NCBI GenBank assembly: GCA_015057205.1 | Contig: SVEW01000021.1 | Location: 1-21,209, forward strand | Length of the DNA stretch: 21,209 nt | Direction of reading: 5' to 3' | Origin: Lachnospiraceae bacterium | GTDB lineage: Bacteria; Bacillota; Clostridia; Lachnospirales; Lachnospiraceae | Part shown: positions 1 through 6,794 of the stretch, in pieces | Layout of the letters: every line of letters starts with the position of its first letter | Position numbering within the stretch: the first letter of the stretch is position 1 | Notes under the pieces: generated by a model | What the model saw: the letters and a program-made list of their open reading frames with translations, nothing else | Told to the model about the DNA's origin: nothing | The model's database searches: none | Program-made: the position numbers and the translations under genes

Positions 1-1
1 T

Positions 2-289
2 TTGAAACAGGCGGGTGTTTCTGTTGCTGAGTTGGATGAGGTAATTATTGCCGGACAATTCGGTTCTCATTTATCGGCAGAAGCGTTAGCCGGGGCGGGA
101 ATTATCCCTAAGGAAGCCAAAGATAAGGTGCGCTATGTTGGTAACACGTCCAAAACCGGCGCGTATATGGCATTGCTTTCCAAGAATGTGCGGGAAGAGA
201 TGGAGCAGCTGGCGGAAGATATATATTATTTTGAACTGGCAGAAAGCGAGGGCTATGAACAGCTCTTTATGGAATGTATGAGATTTTAA
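2..289 (+). CDS. C-terminal part of RACo-like corrinoid activation protein (ASKHA/DUF4445 type), 5' truncated
   Basis: Proteins of this family use ATP to drive reduction of inactive Co(II) corrinoid to the Co(I) state needed for methyl transfer. Only about 95 C-terminal residues are in the window. The frame is open to the left edge, so the first codon here is internal and not a start. The stretch with 'VIIAGQFGSHL' and then 'VGNTSKTGAYMALLS' is the phosphate-binding and C-terminal helix pattern I know from the C-terminal ASKHA domain of RACo-type activators. The gene ends 16 bp before a corrinoid protein and is followed by a UroD-type methyltransferase, which fits this role strongly. The N-terminal 2Fe-2S ferredoxin domain expected in the family would lie outside the window and cannot be confirmed. 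Family call fairly sure; substrate pathway unknown. Confidence 0.82.
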   Translation: MKQAGVSVAELDEVIIAGQFGSHLSAEALAGAGIIPKEAKDKVRYVGNTSKTGAYMALLSKNVREEMEQLAEDIYYFELAESEGYEQLFMECMRF

Positions 290-305
290 CCATGGAGGTA
301 CGAAG

Positions 306-953
306 ATGGATAAGAATGAATTATATGCAAAAATTGCTGAGGCGGTAGTGGACATGGAGGATGAGGACGTTGTAGATTTGTGCCAAACTGCCATTGATGA
401 AGGCCTTGACGCTGCGGAAGTGATTCGTGAGGGTCTGATTAAAGGAATGGATAAGGTAAGTGAGCTTTATGAAACCGGTGAGTATTTCCTGCCGGAAGTA
501 TTGACGGCTTCCTTTGCCCTAAACGAAGGAGTAGAGCTTTTAAAACCGCATATGAAGCAGGAAACAACTACGGAAAAAGTGAAAGTTGTGATTGGCGTTG
601 TTGAGGGCGATACCCATGATATTGGTAAGAATCTGGTTAAAATTATGTGCGAATCCGCCGGCTTTGAGGTACATGATTTGGGCCGTGATGTTCCAATCGA
701 TGAGTTCATTCGGGAGGCAAAGGAAGTGGATGCAGATTTTATTTGCATGTCAACCTTGATGACAACAACTATGGCCGGCATGAAGTCTTTGGTTGATAAG
801 TTAAAAGAACAGGGCATTCGCGATCAGTTCAAGGTTATGATTGGTGGTGGTCCGATTTCCCAGAAATTCTGTGATGAAATCGGTGCGGATGCATATACAA
901 CCGATGCGGCGGCAGCTGTTCGTAAGATGAAAGAACTAAAGGGAATAGCGTAG
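306..953 (+). CDS. Corrinoid (B12-binding) methyl-carrier protein, MtaC/MtbC/MttC type
   Basis: This 215-residue protein is the methyl carrier of a corrinoid methyltransferase system. Residues about 1-90 form the helical cap domain typical of methionine-synthase-like carriers. Residues about 91-215 form the Rossmann-like B12 domain. The cobalamin motif DxHxxG is visible at D102-x-H104-x-x-G107, and H104 should be the lower axial cobalt ligand. Further marks are 'STLMTTTM' and the 'IGGGPIS' glycine turn that lines the nucleotide tail of the cofactor. Length is normal for the family. A GGAGG ribosome site lies 8 bp before the ATG. It sits between a RACo-like activator and a UroD-fold methyltransferase with gaps of 16 and 12 bp, so the three are very likely one operon. 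The methyl donor (methylamine, methoxy-aromatic, betaine or other) cannot be told from this protein. Confidence 0.93.
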   Translation: MDKNELYAKIAEAVVDMEDEDVVDLCQTAIDEGLDAAEVIREGLIKGMDKVSELYETGEYFLPEVLTASFALNEGVELLKPHMKQETTTEKVKVVIGVVEGDTHDIGKNLVKIMCESAGFEVHDLGRDVPIDEFIREAKEVDADFICMSTLMTTTMAGMKSLVDKLKEQGIRDQFKVMIGGGPISQKFCDEIGADAYTTDAAAAVRKMKELKGIA

Positions 954-965
954 GAGGCATTTGAA

Positions 966-2054
966 ATGGAGTTTTTAAGAGATTATGGCAATGGATTGGT
1001 AGTTCCGAAGGATGAGTTGACACCGCTTGAGCGTAATAAATTGATGAGTGAAGGTAAGGAAGTGGATCGTATCCAGTGTTGTCTTGATACCGGTGAGACC
1101 ATGGCACCACTCATTGGCTGTAGCTTGAAGGAGTATTACCATTCTGCTGAAAAGATGTTAGAACTTGAGGAATATTTGTATGAAACGTTCCACGGTGATG
1201 GTGCCGGCCTTTCCACTACGTTGCGTGGTATGGCGGAGGCCATGGGGGCAGAAATTGCGTATTATGATAACAACATCGCTCAGTTAAAAACCCCTGCGAT
1301 TAAGGGATTTAAGAATATCGACCAGGCAAAATTGGTGGATGTAGATAAGGATGGTCGTCTTCCGATTATCTTAAAGGGTCTTAAGATGGTGAAAGAGAAA
1401 TTGGGTGATAAAGTGCCTGTAAGTGGTACGGTTACCGGTCCTTTTACCATTGCCGCTATGGTACTTGGTACAGAATGGCTTTTAATGGGTATGTTAAAAT
1501 GTCCGGACAAAATTAAACAATTGTTGGATGTGATCGTTGAGAATAATAACCGCTACATTCAGCGTATGATTGATTTGGAAGTCGGTATTGGTTTTGCAGA
1601 TCCGGTCAGTTCTACTTCCTTGATTAGCGTGGAACAGTATCGTGAATTTTCCTTACCGTATTTTAAGAAGAATGTGGATTTCATCAAAAAACAGGGACGT
1701 GGTTGTGGATTACATATTTGTGGTACCAGCCGTGGTCTTTGGGAAGATTTAAATACCACAGGTATTGGTTTGTTTGGCCTTGATAATGTGGAATCCATTG
1801 AGGAGGCGAAGAATGTCCTTGGACCGCACATGGCAATTCAGGGAAATGTTCCACCGGTGGATGTGATGAAGATGGGTACCCCATTAGAAGTCATTGCTTC
1901 TGCAAAAGAATGTATCAAGCAGGGGCATGATTGTAAGGGTGGATTTGTTCTTACCTCCGGTTGCCAGATGCCGATTGGTACACCGGAAGAAAATATGCAT
2001 GCGTTGATTGATGCGGCAAGAATTTACGGAAGATATCCGATTCATATTGAGTAA
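966..2054 (+). CDS. Uroporphyrinogen-decarboxylase-fold zinc methyltransferase (MtaA/MtbA-like)
   Basis: This 362-residue protein has the UroD fold used by cobamide-dependent methyltransferases, which move a methyl group between a methylated corrinoid protein and a thiol, or from a methyl donor to the corrinoid. It is not expected to be a haem enzyme. The zinc site typical of MtaA/MtbA is visible: H250-x-C252 in 'GLHICG' and C333 in 'TSGCQMP'. The segment 'VPVSGTVTGPFTIAAMVLG' is the conserved barrel strand and loop of the family. The gene follows the corrinoid protein by 12 bp with a GGAGG ribosome site and is the last of the operon, ending 7 bp before a large terminator hairpin. Because no second methyltransferase is in view, it could be either the substrate-side or the acceptor-side enzyme. 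Some clostridial O-demethylases also use this kind of gene set. Substrate unresolved. Confidence 0.85.
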   Translation: MEFLRDYGNGLVVPKDELTPLERNKLMSEGKEVDRIQCCLDTGETMAPLIGCSLKEYYHSAEKMLELEEYLYETFHGDGAGLSTTLRGMAEAMGAEIAYYDNNIAQLKTPAIKGFKNIDQAKLVDVDKDGRLPIILKGLKMVKEKLGDKVPVSGTVTGPFTIAAMVLGTEWLLMGMLKCPDKIKQLLDVIVENNNRYIQRMIDLEVGIGFADPVSSTSLISVEQYREFSLPYFKKNVDFIKKQGRGCGLHICGTSRGLWEDLNTTGIGLFGLDNVESIEEAKNVLGPHMAIQGNVPPVDVMKMGTPLEVIASAKECIKQGHDCKGGFVLTSGCQMPIGTPEENMHALIDAARIYGRYPIHIE

Positions 2055-2061
2055 AAGGATG

Positions 2062-2134
2062 CCCCTGTGGCAGGGTTCTACTGCTCGCGGCCTTTTGGCC
2101 GAAATCGCAGTGCGCACCCTGCCACAGGGGTTTT
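2062..2134 (+). terminator. Long compound terminator of the methyltransferase operon, carrying a conserved internal-loop motif
   Basis: A perfect 15-bp outer stem (2062-2076 with 2116-2130) is followed directly by TTTT, as in an intrinsic terminator. Inside it lies a second structure: a 5-bp stem ACTGC/GCAGT (2080-2084 with 2107-2111), an asymmetric internal loop with TCG on the 5' side (2085-2087) and AAATC on the 3' side (2102-2106), and a capping hairpin CGGCC-TTTT-GGCCG (2088-2101). The same inner architecture occurs at 4459-4491 on the other strand after prs. Termination is inferred from the stem plus T-tract. The function of the inner motif is unknown. Confidence 0.8.
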
Positions 2135-2139
2135 CATAT

Positions 2140-2294
2140 GCGGCAAGGGAAGGGACGCGCGGCGGTATGTGCCGTGAGAAAGAGAAGTGGTGCCGCGCGA
2201 GAAATTCGTCAGGGGTGGAAAAGGGGGTACAGGCGGTAAGGGAAGAGACGCGCGGCGGTATGTGCCGCGAGAAAGGGAAGTGGTGCCGCGCGAG
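2140..2294. repeat. Two GC-rich 62-bp direct repeats, 93 bp apart
   Basis: Copy 1 (2140-2201) and copy 2 (2233-2294) align without gaps and differ at only four positions by eye. Each copy holds an inverted repeat formed by GCGCGGC near its start and GCCGCGC near its end, with about 30 bases between. The composition is much richer in G+C than the surroundings. The 31 bp between copies partly resembles the sequence just after copy 2, which hints at a longer decaying repeat unit. Several overlapping open frames run through here on both strands, but their peptides are low-complexity and merely repeat with the DNA, so I do not call genes. Likely a dispersed intergenic element rather than coding DNA. 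Confidence 0.8.
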
Positions 2295-2303
2295 GTGCTC
2301 GTT

Positions 2304-2895
2304 CTAGGTGGTGAGAAGGCGGATTGTTTGCAGAATATTCTCAGAATCCAACGGTTGGTTTTGCGTTTCAAAGGTCATAATTAAATCGATGCCGGGGAGA
2401 ATGTGGTTACGTGTGTAAGTAGCAATTTTCTTTTGGAATCGGCCGATGTAATCAGGATGATCCATCATACCATTGTGTTCCCAATATTGATAGCGTTGCT
2501 TACGAAGATTATAAACGTGAAAGTCTGGAGCAATTGTGGAATTGTCGGGTAAAGTGATGATTTCATCATAATGAAAGGGAATGCCATTTCGATAGAGTGC
2601 TTCATCAATCATAAGTTCTGATTTGGAACGAACCAGGTTACCGGAAATGGATTTGAATTTTTTAGATTCGGAATGAAAATCGTTTGCGTGCCATGATAGA
2701 GGCGAATTCTGATTCCGATTTGGGAAGGTAGCTTGTTTTTTCGCCGTCGTGAAGATACCATTTGGTCCATCGGCGGCTCCGTGCAATCGTTAGTCTCCCG
2801 GATGGCATATGGGAAAGTTCATCCTCAATGCGCTTATATTCATTGCGTAAATACGCTAATAGCATGTTAGCTTCTTCGAATAATAAATCATTCAT
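2304..2895 (-). pseudogene. Decayed PD-(D/E)XK-like hypothetical protein, internal deletion plus frameshift
   Basis: Two overlapping frames on the - strand make up one family. The first frame starts at 2895 after an AAGGAGA site and encodes an N-terminal part containing 'RRWTKWYLHDGEKTSYLPK', ending at a stop at 2662-2664. The second frame, readable from about 2690 to 2304, carries the C-terminal part: 'SGNLVRSKSELMIDEALY', 'APDFHVYN' and 'YQYWEHNGMMD'. From memory of intact relatives in Clostridia, about 70-80 residues normally lie between the 'ARKRF' and 'SGNLVRSKSE' segments; here they nearly abut and are in different frames. The E in RSKSE, the D in APDF and the E in YWEH look like a PD-(D/E)XK nuclease-type core, but that is inference. 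Most likely an inactivated gene; a sequencing error alone would not explain the missing segment. Confidence 0.72.
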
Positions 2896-2994
2896 ACAAA
2901 TCTCCTTTATGAAAATACTATAATCTGAGTGAAATAATGGGTGAAATCCCTTAAGTATGTCCGAAATGGACTACAACATTATATAAAAAGGAAG

Positions 2995-3023
2995 TGGAAA
3001 AGTCAAGTAAAGTTTGGTACAAT
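2995..3023 (+). promoter_or_regulatory. Probable sigma-A promoter of the MATE gene
   Basis: A -10 box TACAAT at 3018-3023 is preceded, 17 bp upstream, by a weak -35 TGGAAA at 2995-3000. A GGGGGTG ribosome site then leads to the ATG at 3047. The -35 matches only four of six consensus bases. Confidence 0.45.
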
Positions 3024-3046
3024 GAAAGTAAATACGGGGGTGTATC

Positions 3047-4411
3047 ATGGAGCAACACGAACGGAAATACATAGAAATGACAGAGAGTCCTGTGGAGAAG
3101 CTGGTTATTCGAATGGCAATCCCCACAATTATTAGTATGCTTATTTCTACGTTCTATAATATGGCAGACTCCTTTTTCGTTGGAAAAATCAGTACAGCGG
3201 CTGTTGGAGCTGTTGGTGTCAGCTTTCCCATCATGACGGTGATTCAGGCAATCGGTTTCTTTTTTGGTCATGGTTCAGGGAATTATATTTCATTTATGTT
3301 AGGAAATCGTAAACGCAAAGAGGCAGAAGAGATGGCGGCGGTAGGCTTTTTTGCAGCATTGCTTTTCGGGTGCCTTATAGCTATAGTTGGCTTGCTTTGG
3401 CTAAAACCGTTGGCTGTTGGGCTTGGATCCACACGAACAATATTGCCGTATAGTGTGCAGTATTTGGGAATTATTCTGATAGGTGCACCTTATATGACGG
3501 CATCATTGGTTATTAATAATCATCTGCGCTTTCAAGGAAATGCACTACATGCCATGTTTGGAATTACCTCGGGTGCAATTCTAAATGTAATATTGGATCC
3601 GATTTTTATTTTTGGCCTCAAAATGGGAGTGCGCGGTGCGGCAACAGCGACCATAGTCAGTCAGTTGGTAGCCTTTAGTGTGCTGTGGTCCCAAACCAGA
3701 TATCATGGGAATATAAAACTGAAGCTTTCGAATTGCAAGGTTACTTGTTTTTTGGTAAAAGAAATTCTAAGGGGTGGAACGCCATCGCTTACGCGTCAGG
3801 CTTTGACCGGTTTATCAACGGTGATATTAAATCTTTATGCAGGAATTGGTGGAGATGCGGCCATAGCGGCAATGTCGATTGTGCAGCGAATTATTACGTT
3901 TGCAGTGTCGACACTGACCGGTTTTGGGCAGGGATTTCAACCGGTGTGCGGATTCAATTATGGAGCGGAGAAATATGACCGTGTGAAAAAAGCCTTCTGG
4001 TTCTGCATTAAGTTGGGAACCGCGTTTCTTGCCTGTGTGGCTATGATACTGATTGTCTTCGCGCCGCAATTCATTGCGCTATTTAGAAAAGATTTGCATG
4101 TGGTAAGCATCGGAGCCTTTGCACTTCGAATGCAAGCTATGACCTTGCCGCTTTCAGCGTGGATTGTGGTCAGTAACATGATGATGCAGAACATAGGAAA
4201 AGTATGGAAAGCTTCTTTTCTGGCAGCAGCCAGACAGGGATTGTTCCTAATTATAGTGTTGGCAATCATTACGCCGTTTTGGGGGTTGTTGGGAATTCAA
4301 ATAGCGCAGCCGATTGCGGACCTTATTACATTGTCGGTTGCAATTGTAATGCAAAAAGCAGAATTGAAGGAATTGGATGAACTAAGTTCACAGGTAATCA
4401 GTGACTGTTAA
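3047..4411 (+). CDS. MATE-family multidrug/metabolite efflux transporter
   Basis: This 454-residue membrane protein belongs to the MATE family, which exports drugs or metabolites in exchange for Na+ or H+. Length and hydrophobic pattern fit the usual twelve membrane helices. Family-typical stretches include 'PVEKLVIRMAIPTIISMLISTFYNMADSFF' at the N terminus (first helix and loop, given here in parts: 'MAIPTIISML' and 'YNMADSFFVGK'), 'GAILNVILDPIFIFGLKMGVRGAATAT' (the DPIFIF helix) and 'GFGQGFQPVCGFNYGA' at the start of the second half. Such genes in Clostridia resemble the MepA/NorM side of the family. It has its own promoter-like signal and stands alone, convergent with prs, so the context gives no hint of its substrate. 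The shared terminator hairpin at 4440-4509 lies downstream and may stop transcription from both sides. Confidence 0.93.
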   Translation: MEQHERKYIEMTESPVEKLVIRMAIPTIISMLISTFYNMADSFFVGKISTAAVGAVGVSFPIMTVIQAIGFFFGHGSGNYISFMLGNRKRKEAEEMAAVGFFAALLFGCLIAIVGLLWLKPLAVGLGSTRTILPYSVQYLGIILIGAPYMTASLVINNHLRFQGNALHAMFGITSGAILNVILDPIFIFGLKMGVRGAATATIVSQLVAFSVLWSQTRYHGNIKLKLSNCKVTCFLVKEILRGGTPSLTRQALTGLSTVILNLYAGIGGDAAIAAMSIVQRIITFAVSTLTGFGQGFQPVCGFNYGAEKYDRVKKAFWFCIKLGTAFLACVAMILIVFAPQFIALFRKDLHVVSIGAFALRMQAMTLPLSAWIVVSNMMMQNIGKVWKASFLAAARQGLFLIIVLAIITPFWGLLGIQIAQPIADLITLSVAIVMQKAELKELDELSSQVISDC

Positions 4412-4431
4412 AGTATACTAGAGTTATAGGC

Positions 4432-4509
4432 AAAAATAAGAGCCGAATACGAATCCACACTGCGATTTCAGCACAAAATGCTGTGAGCAGTAGGGAGAGT
4501 ATCCGGCTC
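4432..4509 (-). terminator. Compound terminator of prs with the same internal-loop motif as 2062-2134
   Basis: On the - strand, an 11-bp outer stem (4509-4499 with 4450-4440, one G-U pair) follows the prs stop by 7 bases and is followed by a T-rich run (TTATTTTT). Inside are the stem ACTGC/GCAGT (4491-4487 with 4463-4459), an internal loop TCA (4486-4484) against AAATC (4468-4464), and a capping hairpin CAGCA-TTTTG-TGCTG (4483-4469). The outer stem shares nothing with the terminator at 2062-2134, yet the inner loop is nearly identical and the capping stem differs by paired changes. On the + strand the T-tract is poorer, so it is primarily the prs terminator. Confidence 0.8.
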
Positions 4510-4516
4510 TAAGTGT

Positions 4517-5701
4517 TTAATAGTTCTCTTCTTTATATCTTGCCAATAATTTATTGATACGTTCGTACGGATTCAATAAATCGCTGATGGAAGCATCATG
4601 GTTCAAAGTATCAATGATATAAGAAACATATTTACTCATATCACAGCTGATGTAGTAATCGCGTGCTAAGGTATCCGGTCTCTGATAAGCAAGGTTGGTA
4701 GTAACGACTTTGTAGATTAAGCCTTCTTCAACCGCTTTATCGAAACGTTCCATACCATTGGTGAAAAGACCAAACGTAGCAACTACGAAAATTCGACCTG
4801 CGCCTCGTTTCTTAAGCTGGGTAGCAACGTCAATCATGCTGTCGCCGGAAGAAATCATATCGTCAATAATAAAGATATCCTTGCCCTCTACACTGGCACC
4901 TAAGAATTCATGCGCAACAATTGGGTTGCGTCCGTCAATAATGGTACTGTAATCTCTCCTCTTATAGCACATACCCATTTCAACACCTAGAATGCTGGCA
5001 AAGTAAATGGCACGGCTGGTGGCACCTTCATCAGGGCTGACAATCATCATATGCTCGCTGTCAAATTTGATATCTTTCACGTGTTTACAGATGCCCTTTA
5101 AGAACTGATAGGACGCTCCAACGGATTCAAAACCGTTGCAAGGGATTGCATTCTGAACGCGTGGATCATGTGCGTCAAACGTAATGATGTTCTCAACGCC
5201 CATAGCGGTCAATTCCTGTAACGCCATTGCGCAGTCCAAAGATTCGCGTCCGGAGCGCTTGTGCTGACGGCTTTCATAAAGGAATGGCATAATAACATTG
5301 ATACGTCTTGCTTTACCACCGATGGCAGCGATGACTCTCTTTAAATCCTGGAAATGGTCATCCGGAGACATGTGATTTAAGTTACCGCTTACTTTGTAGG
5401 TAATACTGTAGTTAGTGACGTCAACAATGATAAAAATGTCATAACCACGAACAGATTCCCCAATGCTGGCTTTCGCTTCACCGGTGCCGAATCGTGGAGT
5501 GTTGGTGGAGATGAGATAAGATTCGCGAACGTATCCGCGGAATGTAATGTCATCCTCATGATCATGTTTACGGCTCTGGCGCCAGCGTTTAAGATAAGCG
5601 TCAATTTTGATTCCTGATTCGACACCTTTCATGGAAATAATTCCTAATTTACCCACCGGAATGGTGTCCAGGTTACGCTCATCATGTAGTTCCTGCTGCA
5701 T
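4517..5701 (-). CDS. prs: Ribose-phosphate pyrophosphokinase (PRPP synthetase), long divergent form
   Basis: The enzyme makes PRPP from ribose 5-phosphate and ATP for purine, pyrimidine, histidine, tryptophan and NAD synthesis. Recognisable parts are 'ASIGESVRGYDIFIIVDVTN' (matching the ESVRG region of the N-terminal domain), 'RQHKRSGRE' at about residues 144-152 where classical enzymes have RQDRK, 'FDAHDP' at about 174, 'VSPDEGATSRA', and the PRPP-binding loop 'IFIIDDMISSGDS' at about 275-288. At 394 residues it is some 75 longer than the classical form of about 315-320, with extra sequence at the N terminus. This long variant occurs in Clostridia. The gene is monocistronic: AGGAGG 8 bp before the ATG, terminators on both sides. 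Family call is firm; whether phosphate/ADP regulation matches the classical enzyme cannot be read. Confidence 0.92.
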   Translation of the reverse strand: MQQELHDERNLDTIPVGKLGIISMKGVESGIKIDAYLKRWRQSRKHDHEDDITFRGYVRESYLISTNTPRFGTGEAKASIGESVRGYDIFIIVDVTNYSITYKVSGNLNHMSPDDHFQDLKRVIAAIGGKARRINVIMPFLYESRQHKRSGRESLDCAMALQELTAMGVENIITFDAHDPRVQNAIPCNGFESVGASYQFLKGICKHVKDIKFDSEHMMIVSPDEGATSRAIYFASILGVEMGMCYKRRDYSTIIDGRNPIVAHEFLGASVEGKDIFIIDDMISSGDSMIDVATQLKKRGAGRIFVVATFGLFTNGMERFDKAVEEGLIYKVVTTNLAYQRPDTLARDYYISCDMSKYVSYIIDTLNHDASISDLLNPYERINKLLARYKEENY

Positions 5702-5731
5702 ATTTTTTCCTCCTAAAAATAAAACAATGTA

Positions 5732-5737
5732 ATTATA
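5732..5737 (-). promoter_or_regulatory. Probable -10 box of prs
   Basis: TATAAT on the - strand, about 30 bases upstream of the prs start, in the short gap after the loader terminator. I see no convincing -35 at 16-18 bp. A short dyad AGCACA/TGTGCT (arms in 5761-5783) lies just upstream and might be an operator. Confidence 0.4.
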
Positions 5738-5791
5738 AACTTTCTATTTGCTGTATACACAGCACAAAGCAATGGTCTGTGCTACTTATGT

Positions 5792-5820
5792 AGAAAAATC
5801 GGATGATTGGGCTATCCGAT
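5792..5820 (-). terminator. Intrinsic terminator of the dnaD-loader operon
   Basis: On the - strand a 7-bp stem ATCGGAT/ATCCGAT (5820-5814 with 5804-5798) with a 9-base loop is followed by TTTTTCT. The upstream arm overlaps the last codons and stop of the helicase-loader gene. Confidence 0.75.
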
Positions 5821-6783
5821 TAAACGCAGATCATTGCCAGTTAACTTAATTAGGTCAAAACTCTTCATAATTCGAGAGAAGGTTCTCTCGGAATAAACCT
5901 GTGAAATATCGCCGATACTGTAGTTGCTGGAAATAATGGTAGCATTATTTCGAAGCAAACGTTCGTTGATACAGGTAAAAAGCTGTGAATTGGTATAGGC
6001 ATTGGAAACCTCCGTTCCCAAATCATCTATAATCAATAAATCACAATTAAAGATGTTCTGATATGTATCAGAAGCCTCCGAGGATTTATTATACGCATTA
6101 TTATGGAAAACGTCAAATAGTCTTGTAGCTGTAAAATAAATAACGGAAAAACCGCGATCCAATAATTCCTTTGCAATGCAGTTGGAAAGGAAAGTCTTAC
6201 CAACCCCAGTGGGACCGGTGAAAAACAGATTTCCGCGGTTGGCTGCAAACTGTGCCACATAATGTTTGCATTTATCAACTGCAATCTGCATGGACTCATG
6301 AGGAGTCAAATTCGTTATTGGGTCAACAATATCGTCAGAAAATAAGTGAAAATCAAAGGTGTCAAAATTCTCACGTTCCAGGATTTGCTTTAAATTTGAT
6401 TGTGTATAAACCAGATCAATGGCAGCCTGGGTAAAACAATGGCATTTCTTACCGTTCACGAAACCGGTGTCCTTGCATTCAGGACACTGGTACTGAGGTT
6501 CTATGTAATCTAAATCAAAACCTAAAGATTGAATTAAACTGTCCTTCTCCTGCGTTAAATTTCGCAGAGAACTACGTAAGGACTTCAGCGCGCTTTGATC
6601 GCCGTCTAACAGCTTCTGTGCCTGCTTAACAGACAAGGATGCGATGGAGCGATCAATCTCCTTGATGCGGGGTGAACGCTGGTATAACTCTTCCACGTGA
6701 TTTGTCACGCGGTGACGCGATTCGAACTGTCTCTTATCGTATTCGCGCCGAATGGAGTCAAACTGACTGTTTGTTAGTGCCAT
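5812..6783 (-). CDS. Replicative helicase loader, DnaC/DnaI-type AAA+ ATPase
   Basis: This 323-residue AAA+ protein loads the hexameric replicative helicase onto DNA during initiation and restart. Counted from the ATG at 6783, residues about 1-95 are helical and charged, followed by a zinc-finger-like cluster C100-x2-C103 ... C114-x-C116, which DnaI-type loaders use to contact helicase. Walker A is 'GPTGVGKT' (190-197) and Walker B is 'LLIIDDLGTE' (D253, D254); 'TIISSNYS' is the sensor I region. A longer frame begins at TTG 6798, but that codon lies inside the GAGGAGGG ribosome site, so the ATG at 6783 is the better start. The gene follows dnaD by 11 bp and is co-transcribed. The same pairing of a DnaB/DnaD-like protein with DnaI is known in Bacillus. 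I leave the symbol empty because dnaC and dnaI are used inconsistently. Confidence 0.92.
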   Translation of the reverse strand: MALTNSQFDSIRREYDKRQFESRHRVTNHVEELYQRSPRIKEIDRSIASLSVKQAQKLLDGDQSALKSLRSSLRNLTQEKDSLIQSLGFDLDYIEPQYQCPECKDTGFVNGKKCHCFTQAAIDLVYTQSNLKQILERENFDTFDFHLFSDDIVDPITNLTPHESMQIAVDKCKHYVAQFAANRGNLFFTGPTGVGKTFLSNCIAKELLDRGFSVIYFTATRLFDVFHNNAYNKSSEASDTYQNIFNCDLLIIDDLGTEVSNAYTNSQLFTCINERLLRNNATIISSNYSIGDISQVYSERTFSRIMKSFDLIKLTGNDLRLIG

Positions 6784-6794
6784 GATTTCCCTCC

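Noticed and set aside
2008..2384. Overlapping open frames on both strands through the GC-rich repeat region
   Set aside because: Their peptides are low-complexity and repeat only because the DNA repeats; one begins inside the methyltransferase gene and they span the terminator.
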